A DNA stretch of 64,000 nucleotides. It comes from Pontederia crassipes. Its lineage: Eukaryota > Streptophyta > Magnoliopsida > Commelinales > Pontederiaceae. Position 1 is the stretch's first letter; the number at the start of each line of letters is the position of its first letter. Under the pieces are notes generated by a model. The model was not told the DNA's origin and did not search any database. It saw only the letters and a program-made list of their open reading frames with translations. A program made the translations under genes and the position numbers. Below, piece by piece: positions 11,310-22,242 of this stretch. Where the stretch lies: contig CM060192.1 of NCBI GenBank assembly GCA_030549335.1, positions 21,084,157 to 21,148,156 on the forward strand, in the 5' to 3' direction.

Positions 11310-12050
11310 AAAACAGTGATGAATGTACAAAGTTTTCATGGTCTAGCTAGCTTCTATCGCAGATTTGTATCAAATTTTAGCACCCTAGCTTCTCCTTTGA
11401 CTGAAGTAATAAAAAAGAATGTTGGCTTCCGATGGACAGAAGAGCAGGAGAATGCCTTCAATACATTGAAAGACAAGCTAAGTTCAGCTCCTTTACTTGT
11501 TTTACCTGATTTTATCAAAACTTTTGAAATAGAATGTGGTGCTTCAGGAATTGGTATTGGTGTTGTTCTAATGCAGGAATGAAGACCAATTGCTTATTTT
11601 AGTGAGAAACTCAGTGGCGCAGCTCAACTATCCCACATATGACAAGGAGCTTTATGCATTGGTGAGAGCTTTAGAGACTTGGCAACACTATTTGTGGTCC
11701 AAAGAATTTGTGATTCATTCAGACCATGAATCCTTAAAACATTTGAAGGGACAAGGTAAGCTAAATCGACGACATGGTCACTGGGTTGAATTCATTGAAA
11801 TGTTTCCTTTTGTTATAAAATATAAACATGAAAAGGAAAACATAGTTGCTGATGCGTTGTCACGAAGGTATACACTTATCTCATTACTTGATGCAAAATT
11901 CTTGGGTTTTGAATATTTGAAAGATTTGTATGAGAAAGATCCTGATTTCTCTGTTGTGTTTAAAGCTTGTGAAAAATTTGGTTTTGAAAATTTTTACAGA
12001 TTTGAAGGGTATTTGTTTCACAAGAATAAGCTATGCTCAATGTTTTTTGC
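11310..12050 (+). pseudogene. G1 RNase H domain, catalytic Asp lost
   Basis: The connection (VQSFHGLASFYRRFVSNFS) and RNase H-like part ([73 protein letters not shown]) are clear. At 11538-11540 GGT encodes Gly where the family has the first catalytic Asp (ECDASG), so activity should be lost. A TGA at 11580-11582 and a one-base frameshift near 11615 add to the damage. Confidence 0.88.
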
Positions 12051-13298
12051 ATGAATTGCTTGTTAAAGAATCACATGCGAGAGGATTGATGGGGCATTTT
12101 GGAGTTTTGAAAACTTTAGAAATTTTGAAAAAAACATTTCTTTTGGCCTCACATTAAGAGAGATGTGCAACGAAATTGCTCTAATTGCATAGCATGCAGG
12201 AAGGCTAAATTTAAAATTAGGCCCCATGGATTATATATGCCTTTGCCATTTCCTAATCATCCTTGGACTGATGTTTCCATGGATTTTGTTCTAGGTTTGC
12301 CCCGGTCTAGAAGTGGAAAAGACTCCATATTTGTTGTTGTTGACAGGGTTTCAAAAATGGCACACTTTATTCCTTGTCGTAAAACTGACGATGCTACGCA
12401 TGTTGCAGATTTATTTTTTAAAGAGATTGTGCACCTACATGGCATTCCAAAAATTATTGTAAGTGATAGGGATGTCAAATTTCTGAGCCACTTTTGACGT
12501 GTTCTATGGGGTAAGTTGGGTAGAAAATTGCTATATTCTACTACTTGCAACCCGCAAACTGATGAGCAATCCGAGGTAGTAAATCGAACTCTTGGTACTT
12601 TACTACGTGCTGTGATAAAGAAAAAATTGAAATCTTGGGAAGAATGCTTGCCTGTAATTGAATTTGCTTATAATAGAACATTGCATACATCTACCAAGTT
12701 TACTCCTTTTGAAGTTGTTTATGACTTTAATCCATTAACTCCTTTAGATTTGATTCCACTTCCAGTGAAAGAAGTTGCCAATCTAGATGGCAAAAGGAAA
12801 GCTGAATTAGTTAAGAAGATTCATGAAGATACTAGGGATCATATTCTTCAAAGGAATGAACAAGTTGCTAGTCGCTCGAATATCAAGAGGAAGAAGATTA
12901 TTTTCCAACCAGGAGATTTTGTTTGGATACATTTAAAAAAAGAGAGATTTCCACAAGAACGAAAGTCAAAGTTGCATCCACGTGGAGATGGTCCTTTCAA
13001 GATCATCGAGAAAATTAATGACAACGCATATAGAGTTGACTTGCAGGGTAAGTATCAAGTGAGTTCTACTTTTAATGTTACTGACTTGTCTCCTTTTGAT
13101 TTTAATGCAGATTCGAGGATGAATCCTTTTGAACAGAAGGGGAATGATATGAACTGGGAAGCTTCTATAAATGCAATTGATGGAAATAAGGATGATCGAG
13201 TAAAGTCCGATGATGATCAGGATAATGATGCGGATCTTCGAAATAAAGAAACTGATCAAGAATCCTCATGCCCACTCACAAGATCAAGAGCAAAATAA
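12051..13298 (+). pseudogene. G1 integrase, running into the 3' LTR
   Basis: The zinc-binding part is spread over frames ([18 protein letters not shown], then [12 protein letters not shown]). The catalytic core shows all three acidic residues: [13 protein letters not shown] and QTDEQSEVVNR. A TGA at 12495-12497 breaks the core. The C-terminus (PGDFVWIHLKKERFP, GDGPFKIIEKINDNAYRVDL, VSSTFNVTDLSPFDF) has no chromodomain. The reading frame goes 154 bases into the 3' LTR and ends after PLTRSRAK at 13298. Confidence 0.92.
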
Positions 13299-13829
13299 CT
13301 TCAGAAGACAATAGAAAATCATGTACAAAGTGGGCATGCAACTACAAATCAAATCCAACTTCTCAATGTGTTACAAATTGGGCCGCACGAAGAGTCAGCA
13401 TAACTTGGGCCAAATAAATCATGGTTTAACCATATTTATTTGGAATTTTCGGAATTAATTAAATATGGAATATGCTGATGAGGATTGTAACAGAAATTGA
13501 GTTTGTTATTTTATTAAATTCGTTAGGTTAGTTGTGGGCTAAGTTAAGGTATTTTCTTTCATTCTAAATTCTGTTTCTAGGGCCTATAAATTCTGCTACT
13601 CATTGTTATTTTAGACATCTTTGAATTTATAAATAATTTGGCTTAATTGCTTTTGCTGTGAGGGAACTCCTGTAACCCATTCTTCGGGAACTTTCGCCTT
13701 GAAAATTACTTGGTTCGTTGTAATCTTAAGGTTGATATACCGATGCCTTGAAAATTCGTTTGATCTCATTTCTTTGACTATCATATATGGTTCCGATCAC
13801 TCAAGGCATTGTTCTTGAGTATCGTATCA
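13145..13829 (+). repeat. G1 3' LTR
   Basis: It begins TGATATGAACTGGG inside the pol frame and ends GTATCA. It is preceded by the purine run AGAAGGGGAA (13135-13144), the probable polypurine tract, which is itself coding. The TATA box lies at 13585-13591. It is shorter than the 5' LTR, mainly because of a deletion near 13705. Visible divergence from the 5' LTR marks an old insertion. Confidence 0.9.
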
Positions 13830-13834
13830 CTAAT
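13830..13834 (+). repeat. Target-site duplication of G1, right copy
   Basis: CTAAT, identical to 6755-6759. Confidence 0.9.
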
Positions 13835-13858
13835 ACCTCCGGGTCTATTTGGTTGTGC

Positions 13859-15067
13859 ATGTCAAATTTCGCTAGTGAAGACGACGAATTCTTAGATTTT
13901 GAACCAGAAAGTGATCGGAAGTAGAGAATCTGCAGAGCACAGCAAGAGCACTTAAGAAGAAGGGCACGAATAGTCCAGGAGGAGCTAGAAATGGCGAATA
14001 ATCCCGACGCATTACGACCCTTATAGGAATTATGTACACCAAATGCCTTAGGTCTGGCCTCTGGGATTGCCAGGCCGGATATACAAGCTAACAACTTCCA
14101 GCTGAATCCAACATTATCGTCTGTCTTGAGCAATCACGCGTATGCAGGACTACCCAACGAAGATCCGAATCAATAGCTCATCATATTTCTGGAGATTTGC
14201 GACACTTTCAAGTGTAACGATGTCACTACAGATGCTATCAGGCTCCGGCTATTTCCTTTTTCCCTAAGAGACCGAGCTAAAACTTGGATAAGGTCTCTAG
14301 AGCTTGAAATCATTCGAACATGGGATGAGCTCTTATCAGCTTTCCTAACCTATTTCTTTCCCCCGGGAGAATCATAGCCATGAGAAATCATATTACATCA
14401 TTTTACTAGTGGGAGGCGGAGTCAATCTATGAGGCATGGGAAATATTCAAAGATATGCTGAGAAAATGCCCCCATCATGCATTTCAGAAATGGATGGTGG
14501 TCCAGACATTTCACAGTGGCCTTACTCCTCAATGCAAGAGTACTCTGGACTCTGCTGTAGGTGGCACATTCATGAGCAGAAATCAGGAAGACAGATACCA
14601 GTTGATTGAAGAAATCAGTACCAATCATCACAATTGGATGCTGGACAGAACGAATCGTCAACAACCAGATTATGAGAAAACACTGAGAGTGAATAGCTGG
14701 AATGAGCTCTCTTCTAGAATGGAAAGTATTATACAAAAGGCTATGAATTAGAACAAAGCGATGCATTTTAATATCTGCTCAATGAAAATCACGCCCACCA
14801 ACCTGAACCTTAGCCTCACATGGTGCGATAATTGCGGATCGCCAAACCGTATGATGACCAATTGTACATCAATCCCTTACCAAATGCAAGAAGCATTAGG
14901 TGAGCAAGTGAATGCACTTATGCCTTATGGTCAGAACCAACATCAATACCCAGGAGGGCAACAACAACCCCGACAGAGACAATGGAGACCCTTCATCAAA
15001 TCCAATCCACTTCTTTCTTACGGTGGCAACAACTATCAGGGAGCACCTCAACAACCTCGACCACCAC
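13859..15067 (+). pseudogene. H gag, N-terminal half
   Basis: The start ATGTCAAATTTCGC gives MSNFASEDDEFLDFEPESD. The Retrotrans_gag core follows: IRLRLFPFSLRDRAKTWIRSL, ELLSAFLTYFFPP, CPHHAFQKWMVVQTFHSGL and TLDSAVGGTFMSRN. A zinc-knuckle relic, CDNCGSPNRMMTNC (near 14824-14865), has Arg in the His position. Frames shift near 14460 and stops occur near 13920, 14020 and 14750. The gene stops at 15067, where X inserted. Its continuation is on the minus strand at 26956-26209, and the reading frame matches across the ACCAC target duplication. Confidence 0.85.
15063..15067 (+). repeat. Target-site duplication of X, left copy
   Basis: ACCAC directly outside the X 3' LTR. The partner is at 26952-26956, read as ACCAC on the minus strand because that flank was inverted. 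Confidence 0.85.
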
Positions 15068-16881
15068 TGATGCGTAAAATGATGTAGCAAAATAAAATCG
15101 CTAGCAAGTACAATTGTCGCTCAAGTAATATAGTAAATAGGAGTAAGAGTGTCGAACCCACGATGAATATTATTAATAAAATATCTGAATTTATAAATTA
15201 ATAAGAGAGAAGAAAAACATGATTTTGGAAATAGGTTTTGTAAAAATAAAGAAAATAAGATAAAGATAAGATAATGGTGTTAAAGTTAGGCCTTAGGATG
15301 AAAATAGACCAGGATAAATATTTGAACCATAAAAGATATATTTAATATTTAATGATGGATTAGAGTCCCCTTAAATTATTAACTTGATATGATTAAATTG
15401 TGGTCTCCACAAACTAGCATCCCCTCAATCTAAGTATGCAAATTAAACTATCTTAATTTAATAAGAATTGAAGTCTCCACAAACTGGCATCCCATCAAAT
15501 CATATTAAAATTAAGATACATTAAATTGAATTCTCTAGACTATTAATCACTCCAAAAACTGGTATAAATTAATAGACCACACAAATTTGATTCTCCACAC
15601 ACTAATTATCAAATTTATGTCAATTATTAATTTCAAATAAAATCAATTAAAATTAGTATCATTAATTCTGAAATTAAACACTCCACAAACTGGTATAACC
15701 TAATTCAGAAATTCAATTAACTTATATAAAAGCATTAAGCGCAATCAATAATTGATCAGAAAAGAGTAAAATAAATAATATAGGGTCCAAACATTTCCCT
15801 TCAATTAATAATCTCCTAAAATAAAAGATATAAAAGCATGGAGTTCATCCTAGAAAAAATGGAGAGATAATAAAATACAAATTATAAAAATTGGAAGAAT
15901 TACACCCAAATAATAAAAAGTCGAAGCTTCGGATCACGGGCAGACAGTCGGGCAGCCTCTCAAACTTGATAAGAGTCGCGATCAACTTCCAGCTATCGCA
16001 CCTCTCTCCTTTCGGTCGAAGCCTGCAGAGCTCACGACTCAACTGTGAAAGAAACCTGAACTTCAGAGCACCAATTGGAATGACGGCTTCTTCACGTATT
16101 TATAGGTGCGGAAAGACTTCAAGTTGATCTCGGCCGTAACATCGTATGGCCAACTTTAAATTCGTGAGATAAACTTTAAAACTTTGGTTAATGATAAAAG
16201 GTTATCCGTTTTGCACCTCTTCATTCCCGGCCACAAAATGATAAACTTCTCTTCGTTCTAAGCCAAAACATGGGTCATTATGCTAAAAAAGATAAACTCT
16301 TTTTTTCTTCTTCTTGAGTTATCAGCCAAAACGATGACTTGGCCCAAGGATTTGAGTTATTGGCCACAAAAGTCATTTGCACCCTACGATTAGTTGATGA
16401 TTACGATCGATAGTCTCTTATCTTTGGTTAATGATAAACTCTTATACCCAAAGATATCGGCCGGTAAGGATAAACTTTTGGATTGCGACCGATAAAATTG
16501 ATTCATATGGTGTTTCACCCAACTTGATGTTTTGGCCGATAAACTTGGTTAAGGATAGATCTTTGGTGTCGGAGTTCTCGGCCGATAATATCTTTGTATT
16601 CGAATTGCGGCTGATAAATCATATTGCAACTGAATTGCGACCGATACGTTAATAATTCATTTAATATAATCCCTCAGATAATTGTGTACTTGCTCTTTCC
16701 TGTAAAATAATTATCAAATTTTAATTAATCCATCCACAATTAAAATATTCAAAGAATTAACAATAAAAATCTAAATCCGAAATTATGACAAAAAGTGACT
16801 AAAAATGATGCATGCCGTGATCAAATTACAGAAAAATTAACTAAATAATAAACTAAAATATGTTATATTTTACATGCATCA
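15068..16881 (-). repeat. X 3' LTR (copy A)
   Basis: It has TG...CA ends with inverted TGATGC/GCATCA. On the minus strand a TATA box, CTATAAATAC, is at 16105-16096. Upstream of it, U3 (16110-16650) carries many copies of a TATCGGCCG-like motif. The remainder is AT-rich, with repeated phrases such as CTCCACAAACTGGTAT near 15480-15700. No protein-coding sequence is seen. Confidence 0.88.
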
Positions 16882-17995
16882 AACTCCCCCAAGCTTGAAG
16901 TCTTGCTTGTCCTCAAGCAAAAATTTAAAGCACAGCTCAAGAAAGTTCCATCATAGCCTCCACATTGTCAATTGACTAATTTTCTCACACAATTCTTCTG
17001 TACACCTACTACTTAGTATCTCACCATTTTCCATGCAAAGCTTCATAAAGGTTCCGAATGCTACACAAATTTAAACAATCTCAAATTCAGCCTTCAAGAA
17101 AAATAAATTGTTTGTCAAATAATAGCATTAATATTGAACACATAAGTACTAATTGAGCTTAAAAAAAATTTTTCTTTCTCTTTTTTTTTCACTTTTATTT
17201 TCAATCATTTTAAAAGTTCTAATCTTCAAGAAGGAATGCACAAGGAAGTCTATGTAGCGAGCTTTGGACTGATAACTCTTAGACCAGATGGCCTTAGGGC
17301 AACAGGTGATAAGACACCCCTCGAGTTTACTTGCCCATATAACCAAGGTTCTGAATGAAGAGTTCGAACTTAGCCATGATTCAGTACTCCTGTGCTTCTC
17401 CATATTCCACATGATGGTCGTTATAGTAGGTTTTCGATCGACGGATCACAAAACAGTTGCCCTTATGTCGTCAAGCATGAACCCCATGGATCTATTTACC
17501 CGAACACACCTTGATTCTAGATAACACTTTTGTACCTACACATAACTTTATTCTTTTTTTTATTGTTGGGGTTTAACTAACCCTTCTTTTTATTCTCTTT
17601 TTTTCTATAAGCTCAAAAAGTACTTGATATGGTCAATAAGAAGGCTACTACTATCGAGACTTAAAAGAAATAAAAAAAGGCATGAATATGATTTTGTCGT
17701 CTAGTCATTCATAATTCTATTTAGCATAGGCACACATTCCATAAAATTAATACTAAAATAGCAAGTAATAAGAAAGAAAAACATTAAAATTTCATCAGTT
17801 AACGACATGTCCTTGAACTTTTACTAAAAGATAATTAAAATAATAAGACGAAAGTTAGTAAGATGGTACAAAAATAAATGCATGCAATGATATTTTTTTG
17901 AGAAAATTTTCAATTTTTCACCTTTTTTTGGATTTTTAGAAATACATGCAAACATAAGCAAACAAAAAGAAAAATAAGGGAAAATGCAATGCTTG
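16882..17995 (-). other. X 3' non-coding region with polypurine tract
   Basis: On the minus strand AAGCTTGGGGGAGTT (16896-16882) abuts the LTR. It is preceded by a perfect 7-bp stem, TTGCTTG with CAAGCAA, and loop AGGA (16920-16903). The rest has no coding sequence that I recognise. The first 0.27 kb (16882-17155) is repeated at 21957-22242. Confidence 0.7.
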
Positions 17996-18541
17996 TAGGG
18001 GTGTTCACGGGTCGGGTTGGACCCGACCCGTGAACAAATCCGACCCGACCTGGTCGGGTCGGGTTGGACCTGACCCGTGAACAAATACAATCCGACCGGG
18101 TTAGGGGGGTTCGGGCCGGGTCGGGTCGGGTGGTCGGGTTACCCGACCACCCAATTTTCTTTTTTTTCTTAATTTTTTTCTTACTATTTTATATTTTATG
18201 TAATATAAAAAATATTATTTTAAAAGCATAAAATATGTTTTTTAACTATTTAATACTATTTCTATGGTTAAAATATTTTATTTCAGTTTTTTTAATTTTT
18301 TTTAATTAAATATAAGCCTTAAGTTTAAATAAAAAAGAAAAAAATTTAAAAAAATAAAAAGTCGGGTCAATCGGGTCGGGTACGGGTTGGAATTTTCTTT
18401 CCAACCCGTACCCGACCCGACCCATGGTCGGGTCGAGTTCGGTTTGGGTCAGGTCCGACCCGACCCGACCCGACCCGAATCGGTTCGGGTCGGGTCGGGT
18501 CATTGGGTTCACGGGTCGACCCGACCCAATGAACACCCCTA
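17996..18541 (+). mobile_element. hAT-like MITE made of GGGTC/GACCC repeats
   Basis: The ends are TAGGGGTGTTCA and TGAACACCCCTA, a 12-bp perfect terminal inverted repeat. Flanks AATGCTTG (17988-17995) and AATGCATG (18542-18549) agree at 7 of 8 bases, as expected for an 8-bp hAT duplication. Both arms are dense in GGGTCGGGT and its complement, so the single strand could fold almost end to end. There is no transposase. It lies in the 3' non-coding region of X. Confidence 0.85.
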
Positions 18542-18549
18542 AATGCATG

Positions 18550-18659
18550 AAATGCAAACTCCCCCAAGTTTGAACCAGACACTGTCCTCAGTGTTAAGCC
18601 AGCAAGGGAAAGTGATACATACTCAATAAAAAGGAAAAATAAAGAAATGAAAATAAAGA
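18550..18659 (-). other. Internal hairpin and polypurine-like tract of X
   Basis: On the minus strand ACACTG, loop AGGA and CAGTGT (18594-18579) form a perfect stem. Seven bases later comes AAACTTGGGGGAGTTTG. This is the second such module of X, about 1.1 kb from the LTR-adjacent one once the MITE is discounted. Confidence 0.65.
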
Positions 18660-20260
18660 AAAGGGAAAAGATACAATCGGATTTATTGTCAGTGGGGTGG
18701 CGAAGGTGGGTGGTAGCTGAGATGCCCATATGATACTCATGGATGCGCCTGATTCTGGAGGGATTCTAAGCGACCCAAACGATCATCTATATTTCTAAAG
18801 TCAGCTCGAAAGTTGGTTCACTCTTGGGCCTGTCGAAGTTGCTCTTCTTGAATAGCGTGTAGCTCTCCTGCTTGACGAAGTTGCTCTTCCTAAAAAGCGT
18901 GGAACTCCCCTGCCTGACGAATTTGCTCATCGTACGTTGATTCCCATAAGTTTTTCATGGAAGCATAGTCAGGCTGAGGTGGCGGAGGTGGATAGTAAGT
19001 CTGCTCTGGGGCTGAAGTAAAAGTGGGCTCCGATGCTATATAGCGATTCCGCACAGGTTCCTGTAAAGGGGCAGATACTTCCACTGGACCGCGTTCCTCA
19101 TAAGGAGTGGCTAGTATGAATGAAGAATCAGAAGAGCTCTCATGTGCAGGAGATGGAATCAGCGAAGGCACTGGCATATAAGGTGAATGAGCTGATTTGG
19201 CATATTGGGAAGCTGCCGGTGATGCAGTCTGGAATCCTGTGGCTGCTGAAAGTAGTGTTGAGCTGCTGCATAATTAGTAGAATCAAACCAAGAGAATGTT
19301 TGATCCTGGTGTGGTTATCCAACAGAGGTAGATAATTTCGCATGTGGGATTACTGGAGCTATGACCTGCCTAAAAAGTAACAAATTATCAGGATTAATTG
19401 GTGTAAATGCATTTGCACCTCCAAATCACTATCTTTAAAAATAAAAACTTTAACCCCTGCATTGTTAGTCTTGGCGAGGCCCATGGCCAGAATAATTCAT
19501 CGGTTGACGTGGGCAATTCCTAGAACAGCTTCAAGATCATCCAGGTCCAGTCTGAAATGTTGAGCTATTGGCGTGATGAAGGCGCCCATACTGATGCTAC
19601 CACTCCAAAGAGTAGTACGGCGTTGAAGACGGCGAATGAGGAAAGGCGCCAACGTTGACTTGTGTCCTGTGGAGCATGCTGTGGATAAAAAATAATTCCC
19701 CCTCGGAGATGGCTCCATCACTGTTACTTTGTCCATTAAGGGTGTTGCTGAGCATGCGATGGATGAAGCGCAGAACAGGATTTTGAATTGTGCTTTCCTT
19801 AGTTGTGCTCCAGACCAATCGATCTTCTTCAGTTATCTGTTTCCAAAAATCTTCAGCATAAAAGTCAGTAGGAACCGAACGAGCCCCATAGTTGGGAAAT
19901 CCATAAATATTATTAAAATCTTCTAAAGTTAATGTGAAGGTCACCCGTATAACTAAAATGAAATGCGGGGTTGATCATATTATCTGCCATCCAAATTGAA
20001 GACCTCGAGAGATGATAAAAATTCCATAGTAAGGACTTCATAAGTCGGCCACCACTGTTGAACAAAATCTGAAAGGCCAATTTGAAAAAATAATAAATGA
20101 ATATCGGCAAATAAATCGTACTCCCTCAGTATCTCAGTGTTTGGTAATCTAGTGACGTTGACTCGGACAGCAGACAATCTTTCAAAACGATCTTGGTAGG
20201 CAGGCTTGGTCCAATAATAATCTCCCTGATATGATATTAACTATGAAGATTGTGGCACGG
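18660..20260 (-). pseudogene. ATHILA ORF1-like gene of X, decayed
   Basis: Minus-strand blocks in order: YYWTKPAYQDRFERLSAVRV and LREYDLFADIHLLFFQIGL (20240-20090), DFVQQWWPTY, MTFTLTLEDFNNIYGFPNYG and RFIHRMLSNTLNGQ (19944-19700), WSGSISMGAFITPIAQHFRL (about 19610-19550), then a Pro-rich tail with YYPPPPPQP (19177-18890). The last part, with EEQLRQAGE-like repeats near 18840-18930, looks like a short coiled repeat. Frameshifts separate the blocks. It resembles the ATHILA ORF1 family, whose role is unknown, and matches the K copy at 1184-2127. Confidence 0.65.
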
Positions 20261-20949
20261 TCTGGACATCCGGATGTCATCGATCGCGACGCCCCCTCCA
20301 AAATATTAGCAAATCGCCTCATCTATAAATAAAACCGTAGAACTAGGAAGAAAGGTGGCGGCGCGGAGAAATGGCCCGAAGGAAGTTAGGTCTCGGCCGT
20401 AACAAAATTGGTGAAACCGTCGGCCGTGAAAAGTATCAGTCGATATCAATGAAGATTTCCTAGCGATACTGAAGAGAGAGGTGAAGTGTGCGGCCGGTAT
20501 AGAATTGTCGATGAAGAGACTCAGCCGAAATTTGGGGTGTGGAGCTTGCGGCCGCAAAGTGTCGATCGATAATCAAGGAGAAGCTTGGCCGCAATGTTGT
20601 CGATGAAGATCTCGGCCGAGATTGGAGTTGTTGCTTTCGATGGTGGAGCTTGCGGCCGGTACGAAGAAGTGTCAAAGAATTTCGGCCGAAGTTCGGTGGC
20701 TTCTCGGCCACAGTCGGTGTCATTGGAGAGATGCTCGGTCGATATGAAGACACGTCGATGAGAGACTCCGGCCGTAACTTGGTGACAGTGAAGAAGAGAT
20801 CTCGGCCGCAATTGAAAGATGACTATCGGCCGTAATCTATTATCGGTGAAGATCTCGACCGAGATTGGAGTTGTTGCAGCTTGCGGCCGGTATGAAGGCT
20901 TTAGTGGATTCTCGGCCGTAGTTAGGAAAGGTACGTCGAACCTCGCTAC
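20261..20949 (-). repeat. CGGCCG-rich degenerate repeat block
   Basis: About twenty CGGCCG-like hexamers recur every 20-50 bases. Longer phrases such as ATCTCGGCCGAGATTGGAG appear twice (20610-20630, 20850-20870). It lies between the partial LTR B and the ORF1-like gene. Open frames on both strands look like by-products of the repeat. It may be leader sequence or derive from an LTR U3 of the same family, whose motif it shares. Confidence 0.55.
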
Positions 20950-21956
20950 GAATTATAAAAATTGGAAGAATTACACCAAAATAATAGAAAGTCGAAGCTT
21001 CGGATCACGGGCAGACAGTCGGGCAGTCTCTCGAACTTGATAAGAGTCGCGATCAACTTCCAGCTATCGCACCTCTCTTCTTTCGGTCGAAGCCTGCAGA
21101 GCTCATGACTCAACTGTGGAAGAAGCCTGAACTTTAGAGCACCAATAGGGACGACGACTTCTTCACGTATTTATAGGTGCGAACAGACTTCAAGTTGATC
21201 CCGGCCGTAATATCGTACGGCCAACTTTAAATTCGCGAGTTAAACTTTAAAACTTTGGTTAATGATAAAAGGTTATCTGTTTTGCACCTCTTCATTCCCG
21301 GCCACAAAATGATAAACTTCTCTTCGTTCTCAGCCAAAACATAGGTCATTACGCCCAAAAAGATAAACTCTTTTTCTTCCTTCTTGAGTTATCGGCCAAA
21401 ACGATGACTTGACCCAAGGATTTGAGTTATCGGCCGATAAACTTGATATTCTTCTCTGAATTTCGGCCACAAAAGTCATTTGCACCCTACGATTAGTTGA
21501 TGATTACGATCGATAGTCTCCTATCCTTGGTTAATGATAAACTCTTATACCCAAAGATATCGGCCGGTAAGGATAAACTCTTGGATTGCGACTGATAAAA
21601 TTGATTCATATGGTGTTTCGCCCAACTTGATGTTCTCGGCCGATAAACTTGGTTAAGGATAGATCTTTGGTGTCAGAGTTCTCGACCGATAATATCTTTG
21701 TATTCGAATTGTGGCTGATACGTTAATAATTCATTTAATATAATCCTTCAGATAATTGTGTATTCGACCTTTCCTGCAAAATAATTATCAAATTTTAATC
21801 AATCCATCCACAATTAAAATATTCAAAGAATTAACAGTAAAATCATAAATCCAGAATTATGACAAAAAGTGACTAAAAATTATGCATGTCATGATCAAAT
21901 TACAGAAAAATTAATTAAAATAATAAACTAAAATATGTTATATTTTATATGCATCA
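20950..21956 (-). repeat. Partial X-type LTR (copy B)
   Basis: It matches copy A from 15878 to 16881 and includes U3, the CGGCCG/GATAA motif array and a TATA box (CTATAAATAC, minus strand, 21176-21167). The R/U5 side is missing. It is followed on the right by 286 bases equal to the pre-LTR internal end, with a decayed polypurine tract (AACTCTCTCAAGCTT, plus strand, 21957-21971). Confidence 0.8.
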
Positions 21957-22242
21957 AACTCTCTCAAGCTTAAAGTCTTGCTTGTCCTCAAGTAAAAATT
22001 CAAAGCACAACTCAAGAAAGTTTCATCATAGCCTCCACATTGTCAATTGACTAATTTTCTCACACAATTCTTCTGTACACTTACTACTCAATATCTCACC
22101 ATTTTTCATGCACTTAGCTTCATAAAGGTTCTGAATGTTTCACAAATTTAAATAATCTCAAATTTAGCCTTGAAGAAAAATAAATTATCTGTCAAATAAT
22201 AGCATTAATATTGAACACACAAGTACTAATTGATCAAAAACT
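21957..22242 (-). other. Remnant of X internal region
   Basis: It equals 16882-17155. At its right edge, the minus strand reads AGTTTTTG directly after LTR C. That is the usual lead-in to a tRNA-Asp PBS, but the PBS and all of gag-pol are deleted. Confidence 0.65.

Larger units (their letters stand above)
6760..13829 (+). mobile_element. G1, full-length Ty3/gypsy retrotransposon, inactive
   Basis: Order: LTR, initiator-Met PBS, long leader, gag with zinc knuckle, protease, RT, RNase H, integrase, LTR. The termini are TGATAT and GTATCA, with TSD CTAAT on both sides. It sits in H between the H PBS and gag. Gene order places it in Ty3/gypsy. The C-terminal sequence (GDGPFKIIEKINDNAYRVDL, FNVTDLSPF, PLTRSRAK) without a chromodomain suggests a CRM/Galadriel-like lineage, which is inference. 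Stops, frameshifts and a lost RNase H aspartate make it inactive. Confidence 0.92.

Noticed and set aside
17996-18541. Interstitial telomere-like repeat
   Set aside because: The unit is GGGTC/GGGTCGGGT, not the plant telomere TTTAGGG, and it is bounded by clear inverted repeats.
18306-18729. Minus-strand frames with GSGRV and DPTRP repeats
   Set aside because: They are translations of the GGGTC arrays of the MITE.
20306-20835. Overlapping frames on both strands with CGR or GRK repeats
   Set aside because: They come from the CGGCCG repeats and differ in every frame.
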